NCBI GenBank assembly: GCA_016271365.2
Contig: CM028130.1
Span: 468,071,501-468,135,500 of the forward strand
Length of the DNA stretch: 64,000 nt
Direction of reading: 5' to 3'
Source: Neoceratodus forsteri
Taxonomy: Eukaryota > Chordata > Ceratodontiformes > Ceratodontidae
In this document: one piece after another, positions 9,646 to 20,118 of the stretch
How the letters are laid out: every line of letters begins with the position of its first letter
Numbering within the stretch: position 1 is the first letter of the stretch
Made by a program: the position numbers and the translations under genes
Notes under the pieces: model-generated
The model's database searches: none
The model's input: the letters and a program-made list of their open reading frames with translations, nothing else
Told to the model about the DNA's origin: nothing

Positions 9646-10942
9646 GACAGGGAGTCAATGTTCACACAGTAATCTATAGGAGGCAGACAGAAAGAACTGA
9701 TTCAGAAACATGTCCCACTTACAAGACCAGCAATATAATACTGGAATGTATCTGTACTATGAATGAGAGGTCAGATTGCTAGGTCTCCGTGATGTATGGA
9801 GCCTTTATTGTAAATTTTAGGGTTTAAATACCCACACAATATGAAAGCAAGAGTATTCCAGATAGCCATTACCTGGATTCCTGTCTCTTGCATGATTATC
9901 ACACTCCTTGTGCCTTCCAAAGATGGCCACCATCCTGGAACGGCACCAAGATGGTGGCTGTTCCCACGAGATCATGTGGGGAACCCCGTGGTCAAAATGG
10001 CCATCATCTTGCGAGACTTAGCATCTTGTGAGATTGGCCTGCTGCCAAATTCTGGGCACCCCTAATTGCTTGTATGGCTCTAAAATTGGGGCACCATTTG
10101 GCCAACTTGGTGACATCCTCCACAGGGCACAGTTTTCTGGAGGACTGCCTAGGGTCCTCATCTAAGCCCTCATTTTTGGAGGAGTTGACTTTCTCTTCTG
10201 CCTGCCTGTGCCTTCTTTTCAGCAGATGTGGTAAGTGGGAATCCTGCTGTGGGCTTTTTGGTTGCTGGATTTGCAGCTTTTCCAGCCAATGGAACAGGAG
10301 ACCAACCGGTACAGCATTTAGTGCAATCAGTGCTGTGGAAGGTAATGGATATTCCCGAGCAGAGTCCAAATTGAGGCCGGGACTTTGTGGGGCCCCTGTC
10401 TCTGATACTGTACAGACCACACAAAGAGCCTCCCCCACATAAGTCTCCAGTAGCTTGATACTACAGTCTAGGCAGGTAGGCATGTCAGGGAGTCAATTTT
10501 CACACAGTAATCTGTAGGAGGCAGACAGAAAGAACTGATTCAGAAACATTTCCCATTTAGGAGCGCAGCAATATAATACTGAAATATATAACAGTGCAGA
10601 TTAGACAGGCTATAATATGAATGAGAGGTCAGATTGCTAGGTCTCCGTGATGTATGTAGCCTGTACTGCAAATATTAGGGCCTAAATACCCACACAATAT
10701 GGCCACAGGCAGCCATTTCCTGGATTCCTGTCTCTCACAGGATTATCACGCTCCTTGTGCCTTCCCAAGATGGCCACCATCCTGGAACTGCACCAAGATG
10801 GTGACTGTTCCCACGAAATTGCGCAGTAACCCTATGGTCAAAATGTCCGTCATCCTGCGAGACTTAGCATCTTGTGAGATCAGCTGCTGCCAAATTCTGG
10901 GCACCCCTAATTGCTTGTCTGGCTCTAAAATTGGGGTGCCAT
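9265..10942. repeat. Head-to-tail duplication of ~840 bp (DIRS leader plus gag start)
   Basis: 9265-10104 and 10103-10942 align in order: cttggtgacatcctc (9269, 10107), ttcacacagtaatct (9661, 10499), gaggtcagattgctaggtct (9769, 10625), tctgggcacccctaattgct (10051, 10896). The offset is about 838-845 bp throughout, with substitutions and one compensating indel. Both copies include an ATG and the upstream leader, so the unit is leader plus gag N-terminus. Confidence 0.92.
10083..10483 (-). pseudogene. DIRS gag N-terminus, copy 2 (duplicate)
   Basis: Starts at 10483 with MPTCLDCSIKLLETYVGEAL followed by CVVC, so here both CX2C pairs are kept (CX2C-X16-CX2C, zinc-knuckle-like). Downstream VGLLFHWLEKLQIQQ, LKRRHRQAEE and an acidic segment parallel copy 1. 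It ends at the duplication junction, after which reading runs into the leader of copy 1. This copy therefore has no continuous link to RT and is a dead-end duplicate. Confidence 0.75.
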
Positions 10943-10944
10943 TT

Positions 10945-11647
10945 GATTCTCTGAGAGTCACGGTGCTGACTGCCCGAATGTTTGCCCCTCCCAACTCCTG
11001 AGCTGTGTCTGTTAAAATTTGGGTGAACCAAGAGCTATATGACCACAAGATTACAGGTGCTGGCACAGAGTCCCTCAGACCTGTGGGGGAGTAGATTGGT
11101 GCTAGGGAAGATGTCCCCAACGTGGCGTGGGTGCTCTTATACCACAGAAACAAAGAAAAACATAGTGCCCACAGCCCTTTTTTCCCACAGCTTGCAGGGG
11201 GACATAATTGTTCCGGTAACCATTGGCAGCACAGGAGATCAGGCATGGATTGCAGACTAACCCAGGGATGCCTATCACCATATGTAGCAAAAAACGGAAC
11301 TGCAACTTCCTCTACTATTGCCTATGCAACAACATAACACATGTAATGTGGACCTTATCTCAGACCTGCTGCAGGCGTTCAAGTCCATCAGTGTCCCAGT
11401 ATCCCCCGGCACGTGTCGAGCTGGACTGCTCCCCTGGGTCTTAGTGCCTGCTGCATATGGCACCTAGTTTACAAAACTGCGTGACTTAGAGCGGATGCTA
11501 CATGAGGATTCATTCCTCAGGAAGCCAGCTAGTAGGGACAATATCTGAGGGTCCCAACCTGAGCAGGGGTGTAAACTGGATGTTACTGGAGGGTCCAACA
11601 TAACCTGAGCCCCTGCTCATGCACTGTGGAGCCGTTTCCTTCTCTTG

Positions 11648-11648
<1 letters not shown>
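10945..11648. other. Unassigned 0.7-kb stretch
   Basis: No coherent ORF and no recognisable repeat ends. It could be further 5' sequence of the DIRS-like element. Short ORFs here are not supported by any domain. Confidence 0.4.

Positions 11649-11716
<68 letters not shown>
11649..11716. repeat. (TATC)n microsatellite
   Basis: About 17 uninterrupted tetranucleotide units, flanked on the right by tttatgcaataggggtgagc. Confidence 0.98.
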
Positions 11717-11719
<3 letters not shown>

Positions 11720-12041
11720 ATGCAATAGGGGTGAGCTTTAAACCCACTGTATAACTTTTATTTATCTACATAGCAGACACATCATAGAAATTTATCTAGA
11801 CAATGAACACATTACACTGCTGCCACCTGCCGGACTACTTTTCATGTTGTTCAGAATGCTAGTTTGTGCCTTCTATTTCTGCCACACACCAAGCAACTGA
11901 AAATGCTTTTCCTCATGCCCCCTTAATGACAGCAATGTTCACAATGTAAATGGACTGTGCCACAATGCGCTGTATAGCACACATAAAGCAAATAAAACCC
12001 TCAAAACTTAGCTAAGTAAAGTAAGACCGCTAGACCAGATT

Positions 12042-12227
12042 GTGCCAAAAATGGCAAGCCACAACAACAGTTTCGATCTTGAGATGGATGCTATACAAAT
12101 TCAGATGGAGAATGACACTGCCCCTCTATGGGCACCAGATGAAACTGCAAATGAGGACACAGCAGAAGCTGTAGTACAACCGGAACTGACAAGTACCCAC
12201 TTACCACAACTGACACTATTTATTTAA
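12042..12227 (+). CDS. Small acidic ORF, possible N-terminal exon of a Crypton-type gene
   Basis: 61 codons beginning MPKMASHNNSFDLEMDAIQI. The middle is acidic (MENDTAPLWAPDETANEDTA) with no domain. It resembles the ORF at 16453 in having an EMD segment followed by a Trp-x-Pro-Asp-Glu motif (WAPDET here, WTPDEA there). Both lie upstream of tyrosine-recombinase remnants, so they may be N-terminal exons of two related gene structures. A LINE (12228-14410) separates this ORF from the recombinase at 14.56 kb. I cannot show that it was ever translated. Confidence 0.35.
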   Translation: MPKMASHNNSFDLEMDAIQIQMENDTAPLWAPDETANEDTAEAVVQPELTSTHLPQLTLFI

Positions 12228-12874
12228 AATTTGGTACTCGGTAAAGGCACACTGAGCAGAGGCTCATTTCCAGGTGCAACCTGGGGCACGGGGAAATGGA
12301 AAAATACATAACAGTACAACGATACGTACAATACAGAAGACACAGGAGAAGACGCGTTAATTAACAGCGATACATAAGTTACTCTGGATGCAGGAAATAA
12401 TAAATACAGTGGTTTACAATGGTACAAGGATGTAGACAATGCAGTTACCATTTTGTCAAGTTTACAAGTGGTGCAGGGTGAAATCAGTTTTACACTGATG
12501 CTGGGAAGGAGACTGTAGCAGGATATGTTACTAAGTAAGTAAGAGCAGGGGTAGGTGCATAGGAAGAGCAGGATGATGGGGTTATAAGGGTAAGGGTAGG
12601 AGCCAGGGTGGTCATCTGTGGGGGGGTGCAGCTAGGGAGGGAGAAAGGTGATATAGGCAGGGATGGAGAGGGAGCTGACTGAAGTACTTTTTGATAGAGT
12701 CTGTGGTTGGTAGACTGTGGACATCAAGGGTAGTGTGTTCCATAGGACAGGGAACCGCTAAGCGAAGGTTTGTTCACCAGCCAGCGAATGCGGAGTGGTT
12801 AGGGTGAAAGAGAGTTGGTCATGGGATCACAAGGCATAGCCAATATTGGGGGCAGGTGTTATGAGGGAGGAAAG

Positions 12875-14009
12875 CTAGAAAGGAAGAGTGTTGAACCAGA
12901 ACTTGGCAATGAAGGATGCACAGTGAGCAAGGCGGTGGCTTGCTAAAATGGGGAGGGAGATGGAGTGGTAGAGGAGGCAGTGGTGAGTGCGGTGTGGGAG
13001 GTTAGTGGCAAAATGACAGAAGGCATAAAACAGTGGGTCAGTTTTGGTGAGGGAGGATTGAGGTGCAGAGCTATATACCACATTAGCATAATCGATGGAG
13101 GGTAGGATGAGCTTAGTGATTAAATCCCTCCTGATGGGAGGAAGAGACAGTCCTTGTGCCTGTACAGCATGCCAAGTTTGGGTCATAGTTTATTGTGGAT
13201 AGCGTTGAGATGCAGTGAAAAGTATAATTTGGGGTAGAGCCATACACCCAGATATTTGAAGGAGTCAACAACCTGGATATTGGAACCGTCAAGGGCATAG
13301 AATGTTGAAGGGGACGGTTGTTTGGCCAGTTTCTGGGCTGAGCCAAAAACCATTGTAACCGTTTCCTTGATGTTTCATTTCAGAGATTTGGATATGAGCC
13401 AGCGCAACGTATTCTCGAAGTCGGATTAGAGGGTAGGTTCAATATGGGCTATGAAGGGACCAGAGGTGAAAATCATGGTGTCATCAGCTTGCATTTGGAT
13501 GTGGGAAACTGAACTGACAGAAGGGAGGTCACTGATGAATATTGAGAAGAGGGTTCATCCAAGGAACAATCCCTGATGTACTCCAGTATAGATGAGGAGA
13601 GGAGACAATTTGGTTTCCCCCAGTTGAACGAACTGGTACCTGTCAGTGAGGTAGGCCTTGAACCAGTCTGTGATGGAGGGTGAGAGGCCTATGGAAGATA
13701 GTTCTTCTATGAGCAATTCATGAGTGACTGAGCTGAATGCCTTTGTTAAGTCAATGAAAATAGCCAGTTTCAGGTGTCCATGGCCAAGTGGATGTGGTTG
13801 GTAAGGTGGAGAATCGAGGAAGAGGTGGAGTGGGAGCGTTGGAAGCCAGATTGATATGGAGACAGAATGTTGTTAGAGAAGAAGGAGCTCAGCCATTTGG
13901 ATATAAGAGACTTGAGAATTTTGGAGAGGGAGGGGAGAAGAGAGCTTGGATTGTAGTTGCCAAGGGAGGAAGGTTTACCCCCTTTGTGTAGCGGGATGAA
14001 TTTGGCCAA
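12875..14009 (-). pseudogene. L2-like ORF2 reverse transcriptase remnant
   Basis: From right to left: SLGNYNPSSLLPSLSKILKS and YQSGFQRSHSTSSSILHLTN (RT fingers), then around 13.4-13.6 kb TGVHQGLFLG, LFSIFISDLP and QADDTMIF (motif C). Next come SFKYLGVWL, LITKLILPSIDYANVVYSSA and HRTHHCLLYHSISLP, matching the C-terminus of L2/Rex-type ORF2 proteins. Several stops and frame changes are present, for example a stop just after the GLFLG block. It would supply RT for target-primed insertion; this copy is inactive. Clade assignment between L2 and Rex1 is tentative. Confidence 0.8.
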
Positions 14010-14037
14010 TTTCCAGGCCTTGGGTCAGGAGCTTGTG

Positions 14038-14040
<3 letters not shown>

Positions 14041-14073
<33 letters not shown>
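14041..14073. repeat. (GA)n simple repeat
   Basis: Purine dinucleotide tract gagagagag with one aaag interruption, inside the LINE. Confidence 0.95.
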
Positions 14074-14074
<1 letters not shown>

Positions 14075-14412
14075 GTTGAAAAGGTGTGTGATTAGTGGCA
14101 CTATAGCAAGGGCAGAGATTTTCAATAAGATGGGATGAATTCCATCTGGGCTCTATTTGGAGGAATTTAGCAATTTGAGGGCACAGATTACCTCTAGGAG
14201 AATGATAGGGGGAAGGTATGACTAAGTGAGGAAGAAGAGGAGGGATCATGTGTACAGAGTGGAGGGAGAATGAGGGGGGATGTACAGGGTTTGGGATGGG
14301 CTCTGGGTAAGGGGGGGACTGAAAGGTGCTTATGAGGAGGGGATAGCAGAGCAGGTGGCTGTTCCTGGGGCAAGGCGCGTGCTGGGGGAGAGTGGGACAG
14401 GGTTGATAGCTG

Positions 14413-14490
14413 CAATGTGGTTGATAGCTACAATGTACTTTGGTGTAAGGGGCAACACAGAGACCCGTAACACCTATAGTGGGGAGATAG
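14413..14490 (+). pseudogene. Extra copy of a Crypton recombinase core segment
   Basis: Reads MWLIATMYFGVRGNTETRN in frame and repeats almost exactly at 14940-15011, where it lies in its expected place in the recombinase. The Arg in FGVRG is at the position of the first catalytic Arg of the DUF3504/Crypton fold. This copy has Tyr (tac) where the other has a stop (tag). It lies 150 bp upstream of the N-terminal part of the gene and so is out of order. Confidence 0.7.
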
Positions 14491-14562
14491 TAACACAATA
14501 GACAATTATATCCTCAGTCTAAGAAAAGCAGACACCTCTAGAAAACTGTGACTGATGTCTAA

Positions 14563-15668
14563 ATGTTCACAAAATACCTGAGAGAGCAGTTAAACATTAG
14601 TAGGCCTCTGCATCAGATAGCTGCTGAGGAACTAGACCAGATCCAATGTGTGTTCTTCATTAATTGCCAAAAACAGGACAGTACTGCTTATGAGCCACTG
14701 ACAATCCATTCCATTTTTCAAAGTATAGAAAGGCATTTAAGATTAAAAATGTACCCTGAATCTGTCTGTCTACTTCTATAAAGTTCCACAAAGCAAGGCA
14801 AGTGCTGCTATCTAAACAGAAAAATGTGCTGGTAAAGGCAATAAACCGAAGGCAGCAGATACTAACTGGTGCCTTGATTGACAAACTATATGAAAGTAAA
14901 CAGCTGGGACCTGACAACCCAGAGTCCCTCCTCAACACAATGTGGTTGATAGCTACAATGTAGTTTGGTGTAAGGGGCAACACAGAGATCCATAACCTAT
15001 AGTGGGGAAGATATTGAAGTAAAAATGGATGAGAACACTTAGTTATCTGGAGTTCAACAAAGAATACTGAACAAAGACAAGGACTGGTGCCTATACTAAA
15101 ATTGGCAGAAAATTAAAGCCAAGGGCGCATGAAACACACAACTCAAGAAGATGCCCTGTCTCCAACTACAACCTGTACAAATCACAGTGACCAGGAAAAA
15201 CCATAAATCCTGAGGCCCCCTTTTTCCTAGCCATAAATACAAATGCCAGACCACACTATCCCACATCACGGTACAAGAATCAACTGGTCGGAGTGAACAA
15301 GTTGGTGTCAATAGTAAAAAACATGATTGCAAAGGCTGGCATTAAAACTGAGAAGTGACTCACCAACCACTCCATCAGGAAGCATCCTATCCAGAAATTA
15401 ACCAATAGTGGTGTGGCATCCACTGACATTATTCAGGTGTCAGGGAACAAACAGCTCCAGTCACTGAATGACTACTCTAAGATAAATGAGCATAAACAAC
15501 AGGAAATTTCTAACATTTTAAGCTGTCAACAGCTGCCATCTACCTCGCAGAAGCTAAAGCCAAGTTTGAAGCTTAACAGTCAGCCGCTGGATTGGAGTGA
15601 GGTGATGAGCACCAGCTTTAACAAGCCCACTATAAATGCCACCAAGATAACATTCAACACAATACAAG
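14563..15668 (+). pseudogene. Crypton-type tyrosine recombinase 1 (KIAA1958-like DUF3504 lineage)
   Basis: The N-terminal block reads AAEELDQIQCVFFINCQKQD and EPLTIHSIFQSIERHLRLK, typical of Crypton-derived recombinases. After a frameshift near 14780 come NRRQQILTGALIDKLYESKQ and LLNTMWLIATM with the catalytic Arg in FGVRG near 14970, preceded by a TAG. Then a TKTRTGA block, AINTNARPHYP, QLVGVNKLVSIVKNMI, and the HxxR motif in LTNHSIRKH (15360-15385). Next SGNKQLQSLNDYSKINE supplies the nucleophile Tyr, while the His usual before it (SGHK) is Asn. Such enzymes move Cryptons by DNA recombination, and several host genes derive from them. Multiple stops show it is dead. It ends at a GT donor-like site (15669). 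Confidence 0.85.
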
Positions 15669-15786
15669 GTGTGTACAATCTAAATAACTGCCTCTCCCCC
15701 CCACCACCCCTTGTAGCATAAATGCAGAGTTCATTGAATGTATCAAAAACGTTTTGTTTTTTTTACCATATCTTTACTTACAACAG

Positions 15787-15854
15787 GAAACCAAAATGAG
15801 AATCTAAAGAGAAGACATCCCCAAGTCATCAACTCTGACAGTGACACCGACTAA
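15787..15854 (+). pseudogene. C-terminal exon-like segment of Crypton-type gene 1
   Basis: Joining the donor-like acaag|gt at 15668/15669 to the acceptor-like caacag|g at 15786/15787 keeps the frame. The segment continues with NQNENLKRRHPQVINSDSDT and a stop at 15852-15854. KRRHP resembles a nuclear-localisation signal, and the acidic SDSDTD tail ends the protein. The alternative, reading through without splicing, ends at LSPPPPLVA shortly after 15700. The splice model is inferred from sequence only. Confidence 0.5.
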
Positions 15855-16452
15855 AGGCTATAGTATGAAAGAAACATCCAACTTCAGCAGTACACATAAA
15901 AAGAACTATAGTAGTGGCCAAAAATGTTCAATCTGCTGGATGAAAAAAGCTGCATATACAACTGGGCTATTTGAGCATGTAGTAGTTTTTTTTAACAAAG
16001 AATGAAAGCCTTGTATCCATGCTTTTATTGATTTGCCCTGCTCCTAACTACTGTTTTTTGCTGAACATGTTAAAATGGATTATAGTAATGGGACTCAGAT
16101 TGCCATCTTCTGATTGGTTGACATAAAAAAAAAAATCAGCCCTACGTTAATCTTTGATTAACATGTTTGTTCAGCCTTATCACAAAAGTAGTGATACATA
16201 CAATGGAACCCTATATTTAAAAGTATTCTATAAAAAAATTCTAAAACTGTTTAGTTGTCCACCATTGTTTAGCGACCACTCCATAGTAGCAGTGACTGTC
16301 TCTGTCAAACTGTATGTCTCAGCAAGTAATTGTATGTAAAATTCACATAAAAAATAACTCTTTCATAACTCGTAGTAACAGAATACCGTAAAAAGAAAAA
16401 CAACTTCCATCTGTCTGATACCTGGTGAAAAATAGATCTCTCATTCGAGCAA
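15855..16452. other. AT-rich stretch with a partial repeat
   Basis: No gene seen. 16108-16170 (tgattggttgacat, ttaatctttgattaacatgt) resembles 21285-21330 and so is probably an old fragment of the foldback family described at 21252. Confidence 0.4.
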
Positions 16453-16890
16453 ATGGACATTGAGATGGACTCGTTTGTGGATAGCCTTCATGAAAATGAC
16501 AGTCGTGACTCATCTGGATGTGACAGCTGGACACCAGATGAAGCAGCGGCTGTCATCAATGAAGTCGGAGCAGTTTTGCAGTCACAGGCGGCAGCAGTCA
16601 CAGATGTAGAAATAGAAACCCAGCCACCAGAACGTGTATTTGTTGACTTAATGAGTGTGACCTCAAGCATAACAGCACCCAACCCAGTGATGCCCACAGA
16701 TGATATAGAAATATCTCAACCGTCATCTAATGTGCCATTGTTGGATCAAAGTGAGATGACCGATAAAACAACACCACAGTCCATAATCGAAGAAACTGAG
16801 TCCATACCTGGCACACTAGTTGTAAATGTGCACAATGTGCAATCATCTCAAAATCCAGTAGTGTCACAGCAGGTACACAGAACAAAATAA
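16453..16890 (+). CDS. 145-residue acidic ORF, candidate N-terminal exon of Crypton-type gene 2
   Basis: Begins MDIEMDSFVDSLHENDSRDS and contains WTPDEAAAVINEVGAVLQSQ. The rest is acidic, Ser/Thr/Pro-rich and low in order, with no enzyme motifs. Near its end gtgtcacagcag is followed by gtacac, a plausible 5' splice site at 16872. It shares an EMD...W-x-PDE pattern with 12042-12227. Recombinase gene 2 begins ~4.8 kb downstream on the same strand after an acceptor-like aaatgtag, so this may be its upstream exon. It is uninterrupted, unusual for this window, but transcription is not shown. Confidence 0.4.
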   Translation: MDIEMDSFVDSLHENDSRDSSGCDSWTPDEAAAVINEVGAVLQSQAAAVTDVEIETQPPERVFVDLMSVTSSITAPNPVMPTDDIEISQPSSNVPLLDQSEMTDKTTPQSIIEETESIPGTLVVNVHNVQSSQNPVVSQQVHRTK

Positions 16891-17676
16891 TGTAAATCAT
16901 TTTTACAATCATGCAGCCTGGCTGAAGTCCCTCAAGCAGACCCACATAAATGTTTCAACAGCTGTTCTGTGTAACAGGACATAGAAAAGTAAATTAAAAC
17001 AAGCACATCCTTTTATTTCAAGTCAGTAGTTAGGGCATAGCGATCCAATGTTAGTCCACAGGAGTAATGGAACAGTGTGAGGCTGTAAAATGTCAGCTGC
17101 TATCACTGGCTAAATAAGGATAATCTCCCCAGAGGTGAATTGTACACATAATGGTAAACTAATTTGCCTAGAAGCAAAACATTCATACCATTGCATCCAA
17201 TCACCTAGTAAAATCGCAAACAAGTAGCTGCCTGGCGCGATGCTCTGTCCCACGGAAATCTAATTGACAGCACTTGGCAAGCCCACAGCACCCATGGCAA
17301 CAGTATAACCGTAAAAAATATAATAGGATTGCACAACGTGAACTGCCCTAAAACACAATAATACTGACAGAAAACGAAGAATATGACAGAATTCATATAT
17401 TTTAGTGCAGAAATCCATGAGATAACTGACATATGTCGAAGATGTTTGCACTCACTGTAGATAAGCTGTCTGACGAGAACTATTAAAAAATTTGTGTAAA
17501 CAGATCCCCTCAAAGGTAACTGAAATGGAGCAGTTTTTAAGAAATAACTCCTTTGTGCCACTGAACACATGCACTGCAAACTTGTAAATGTGACAGGTTT
17601 CACACTTCCTGTACATAATTGATAGCTGCTGCCTGTTCAGAGTAAAATAAAAAGTAAATAAAATATAGAATAAAGT
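16891..17676. other. Non-coding stretch, nothing assigned
   Basis: AT-rich; no domain-bearing ORF on either strand and no clear repeat ends. If 16453-16872 is an exon, this and what follows up to ~21.66 kb would be intron. Confidence 0.4.
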
Positions 17677-18212
17677 ATGGGTCGGGGTGTGTAACGAGAT
17701 TTTACACACACCCGAGTTGTGGGATGCTACATAAACCCCGAGGCAAAGCCCGGGGTTGTAACGTCCCACAATGAGGGTGTGTGTAAAAATCGAGTTTGAC
17801 ACCCCCGACCCATTTTTTTATATAATTGCCGGGTCTGCCTTTTTTGCCTCAGCAATTATATAAAATACAGGATGTTCCCCCGGACGTTCTGGTGCTGCCA
17901 CGCTCTGGTCCGTTTTTTGTCAGTAGCATGGCAGATTTTTTTTTTGTTTTTAGCTCTTCTGGTGCCCCTCTCTATTCGGAAAAATACCACTTTTAAAAAA
18001 AGAACTTACCTACTGCCAAATTCCTATGGCGTGGAGGCTGAGTTCCGGCGAAGATGAAATCGGCGAGAGGCAAGTGGCGCGAGGGGACAAACTAGCAGGC
18101 GCATGCGCAAACCAAGGGAAGCCGTGCGCGTGTTTGCCGTTATAAACACTCCTTTATAACGGCAAATTATGCCACGGTTTCCCTATGGGAAAAAGGCAGA
18201 GCCGGTAATTAT
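17677..18212. repeat. Nested foldback elements
   Basis: 17677-17813 is a 137-bp hairpin: atgggtcggggtgtgtaacg on the left pairs with the reverse complement of the right end (cacccccgacccat). Inner arms ttgtgggatgctac and taacgtcccacaa enclose ccccgaggcaaagcccgggg. Immediately right, tataattgccgggtctgcc (17821) pairs with ggcagagccggtaatta (18195-18211), defining a second inverted-repeat unit of ~390 bp. The interior is GC-richer. No transposase, so these are MITE-like. Confidence 0.75.
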
Positions 18213-18925
18213 TTAAGTGTAAAACAGTCTCCCACCAAAAAATTAAAAAAACACATATCGGTTGCAAGATATCAGTACACACTTGTAGTGTACCAATTAA
18301 ACAGTGCAATGAGCTATCTTATCACAATTACCAAAGCAGTAAAATCTTAAACCACCAACACTTTGCTTGAACCAGCGTAATAAAAAATCACTGTCTCCTA
18401 GGCGACCACCAGCCACACATTGCAAGTTGCTTAAAGAACATCAAGAAAGTATGTAGGTAAAAAAAAAATCAAAATAAAAACAGCATAAAGTGACAATACT
18501 GTAATTCATGATCCTCAGGCATCAATGGAACTCAGACCACATTATGCACCCCCCCCAACCCCCATGCACACAAACAGTAAGATAGTGGTCCTTCTTTTTG
18601 AGTTTAGATGTAAAAAACCAGATGAAGCAATCACATAACCCAAAGAAATATACACATAGTAAACGAAACAGTTAATAAAAGAAGAGATTGAGTACTCCCT
18701 TGTCACATATATCCCACAAGCCTTTCCCACCTTGTGTTTCCACAAAACCAACAACACGAGCCTGTAATAAATGATAGAAATCATCATGACAGTTAAAATA
18801 TGTACATTTATCACCTCCTTGTGAAATAAATGATAAAATGATGCAGACTAAGCAGGGCTAAAAGATGCGTTTTGTTCACATACTAATTAATACAAGTGTG
18901 TGTTTTGTATAATGTTTGTCTTTGT
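18213..18925. other. Non-coding stretch, nothing assigned
   Basis: AT-rich, with a short C-rich run at 18547-18562. No supported gene or repeat boundary. Confidence 0.4.
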
Positions 18926-20110
18926 GTAGGATATTCAGACTGCAACAGACAGTGTTTCAAGTCTGGGTGCAGCGCAACAGGGCTGCATCAAGGCATGGAC
19001 CATGTGATATTCAACAGCACTGTGCACAGTGCAGTGTCACTGTACCAGCGCAAGTGGCAGGAGGTGAGGCAGGGGATGCGGTAGCACAAGTGTGGTTGCA
19101 GCAGACGCATCTACTGCAATATTCAACACTGGTCATCCAAATGAGGCCATTATGCATGCAAGGTGTAAATGATGTGATATATATGTCATTATGGCCCCAT
19201 TTGCATGTGGTGCACCGAGCCCCAACAACTTGCGGCTGGTGCCCTGCCAGGCTGCAGCTGCTGGGGACCGATGCCCTGCAGTCTCTTGGCAGAGCCTGCA
19301 ACCATACACCCAATCACAGGCATCTGTTTCAAATATCCCTGATGGTCCAGTGGGCCACTCTCCATCACTTGATCATGGGCAGATATTCAGAATATCCCTG
19401 GTGGTCCAGTGGACCCCCCCAAGTGGTCGATCATGGTCGGAAATAGCAATTGTTATCCTGGTGGACCAGTGGCACCCCCCCATGCATTCAGTCACATATC
19501 GGGTCTGTGTAGTACAGTATGGTGTGTGTGCCCATTGGCCCACACAGTGTACCAATAGGTGTACAGACAGTACTGCATACTGTAAGTCACTGGGTGGGCA
19601 GGTGGCATGCATGCATGGTGTTGCTGCCCGCCACTGACTGTGGGTGGATGCTGGATGGTGGGGTACCTCAGTGTGTGGGTGTGGAGGGGGGAACCACTGG
19701 ACCACCAGTACTGTGATTGCTATTTCCACCTGTGACCAGGTCCTGGGGGATGGTGTGGTTTCAACTGGACCACCACGGATATCGGATATTCTGAACATCT
19801 GCCCATGTTCGGTAATTGCATAGTGATCCACTTGGCTGCCAGGGATATATTGAACATATGCCCATGGTTGGGCGATGGTGAGTAATTCACTGGACCACCA
19901 GGGTGTAAACTCACTTATGCCCATGATCAGGCGATGGTGTGCAGGCCACTGTACCACCAGGGTTGTCATTTACTTATGCCCGTGATCAGGCGATGGGTGT
20001 AGGGGGAAAACTCTCCCAGGGCAGGGAGCCTGTGGACAGTGTTCCAGGTGGGTGGGGGGGCCACCCACAGCTGGCAGCTGCCATGTTATGCCCTGCAATA
20101 TGGCAGCTCA
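18926..20110. repeat. Complex inverted and direct repeats (ccctggtggtccagtgg family)
   Basis: Phrases such as atatccctggtggtccagtgg recur at 19334, 19394 and 19455 in direct orientation, then appear inverted as ccactggaccaccag at 19692, 19887 and 19947. The motif tgcccatgatcaggcgatgg recurs on the right half (19918, 19977), with its inverse near 19370. The arrangement is a diverged palindrome about 700 bp across. The same ccctggtggtccagtggac phrase occurs at 56137, inside the terminal-inverted-repeat element of 55.5-57.2 kb, so the two loci share a family. No ORF here has a domain. Confidence 0.6.
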
Positions 20111-20118
20111 CCTATGGG

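Larger units (their letters stand above)
6840..10945 (-). mobile_element. DIRS-like retrotransposon, minus strand, decayed
   Basis: Read right to left this holds a duplicated gag start, a gag body, a DIRS-type reverse transcriptase and an RNase H end. DIRS elements replicate through a circular intermediate and normally encode a tyrosine recombinase after RNase H. None is visible here, because sequence to the left of ~6840 is unrelated, so the 3' end is missing. No inverted terminal repeats were found. The 10945-11640 flank may be additional leader sequence. Confidence 0.8.
12228..14410 (-). mobile_element. L2/Rex-like LINE, minus strand
   Basis: Minus-strand sequence encodes RT and C-terminal ORF2 blocks (see next entry). 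The low-coordinate end, after tttatttaaaatttgg, carries catttccaggtgcaacctgg and gggaaatgg. This stretch resembles 54460-54510 (gtttccaggtgcatcctggg, gggaagttaag) beside a MIR-like SINE. The 5' end is near a Crypton fragment at 14413 and contains a (GA)n tract at 14041-14073. The endonuclease part is not recognisable, so the copy is 5' truncated or decayed. Confidence 0.75.

Noticed and set aside
19191..19969. 148- and 198-residue ORFs on opposite strands
   Set aside because: They overlap a palindromic repeat region; the frames mirror each other and contain no domain.
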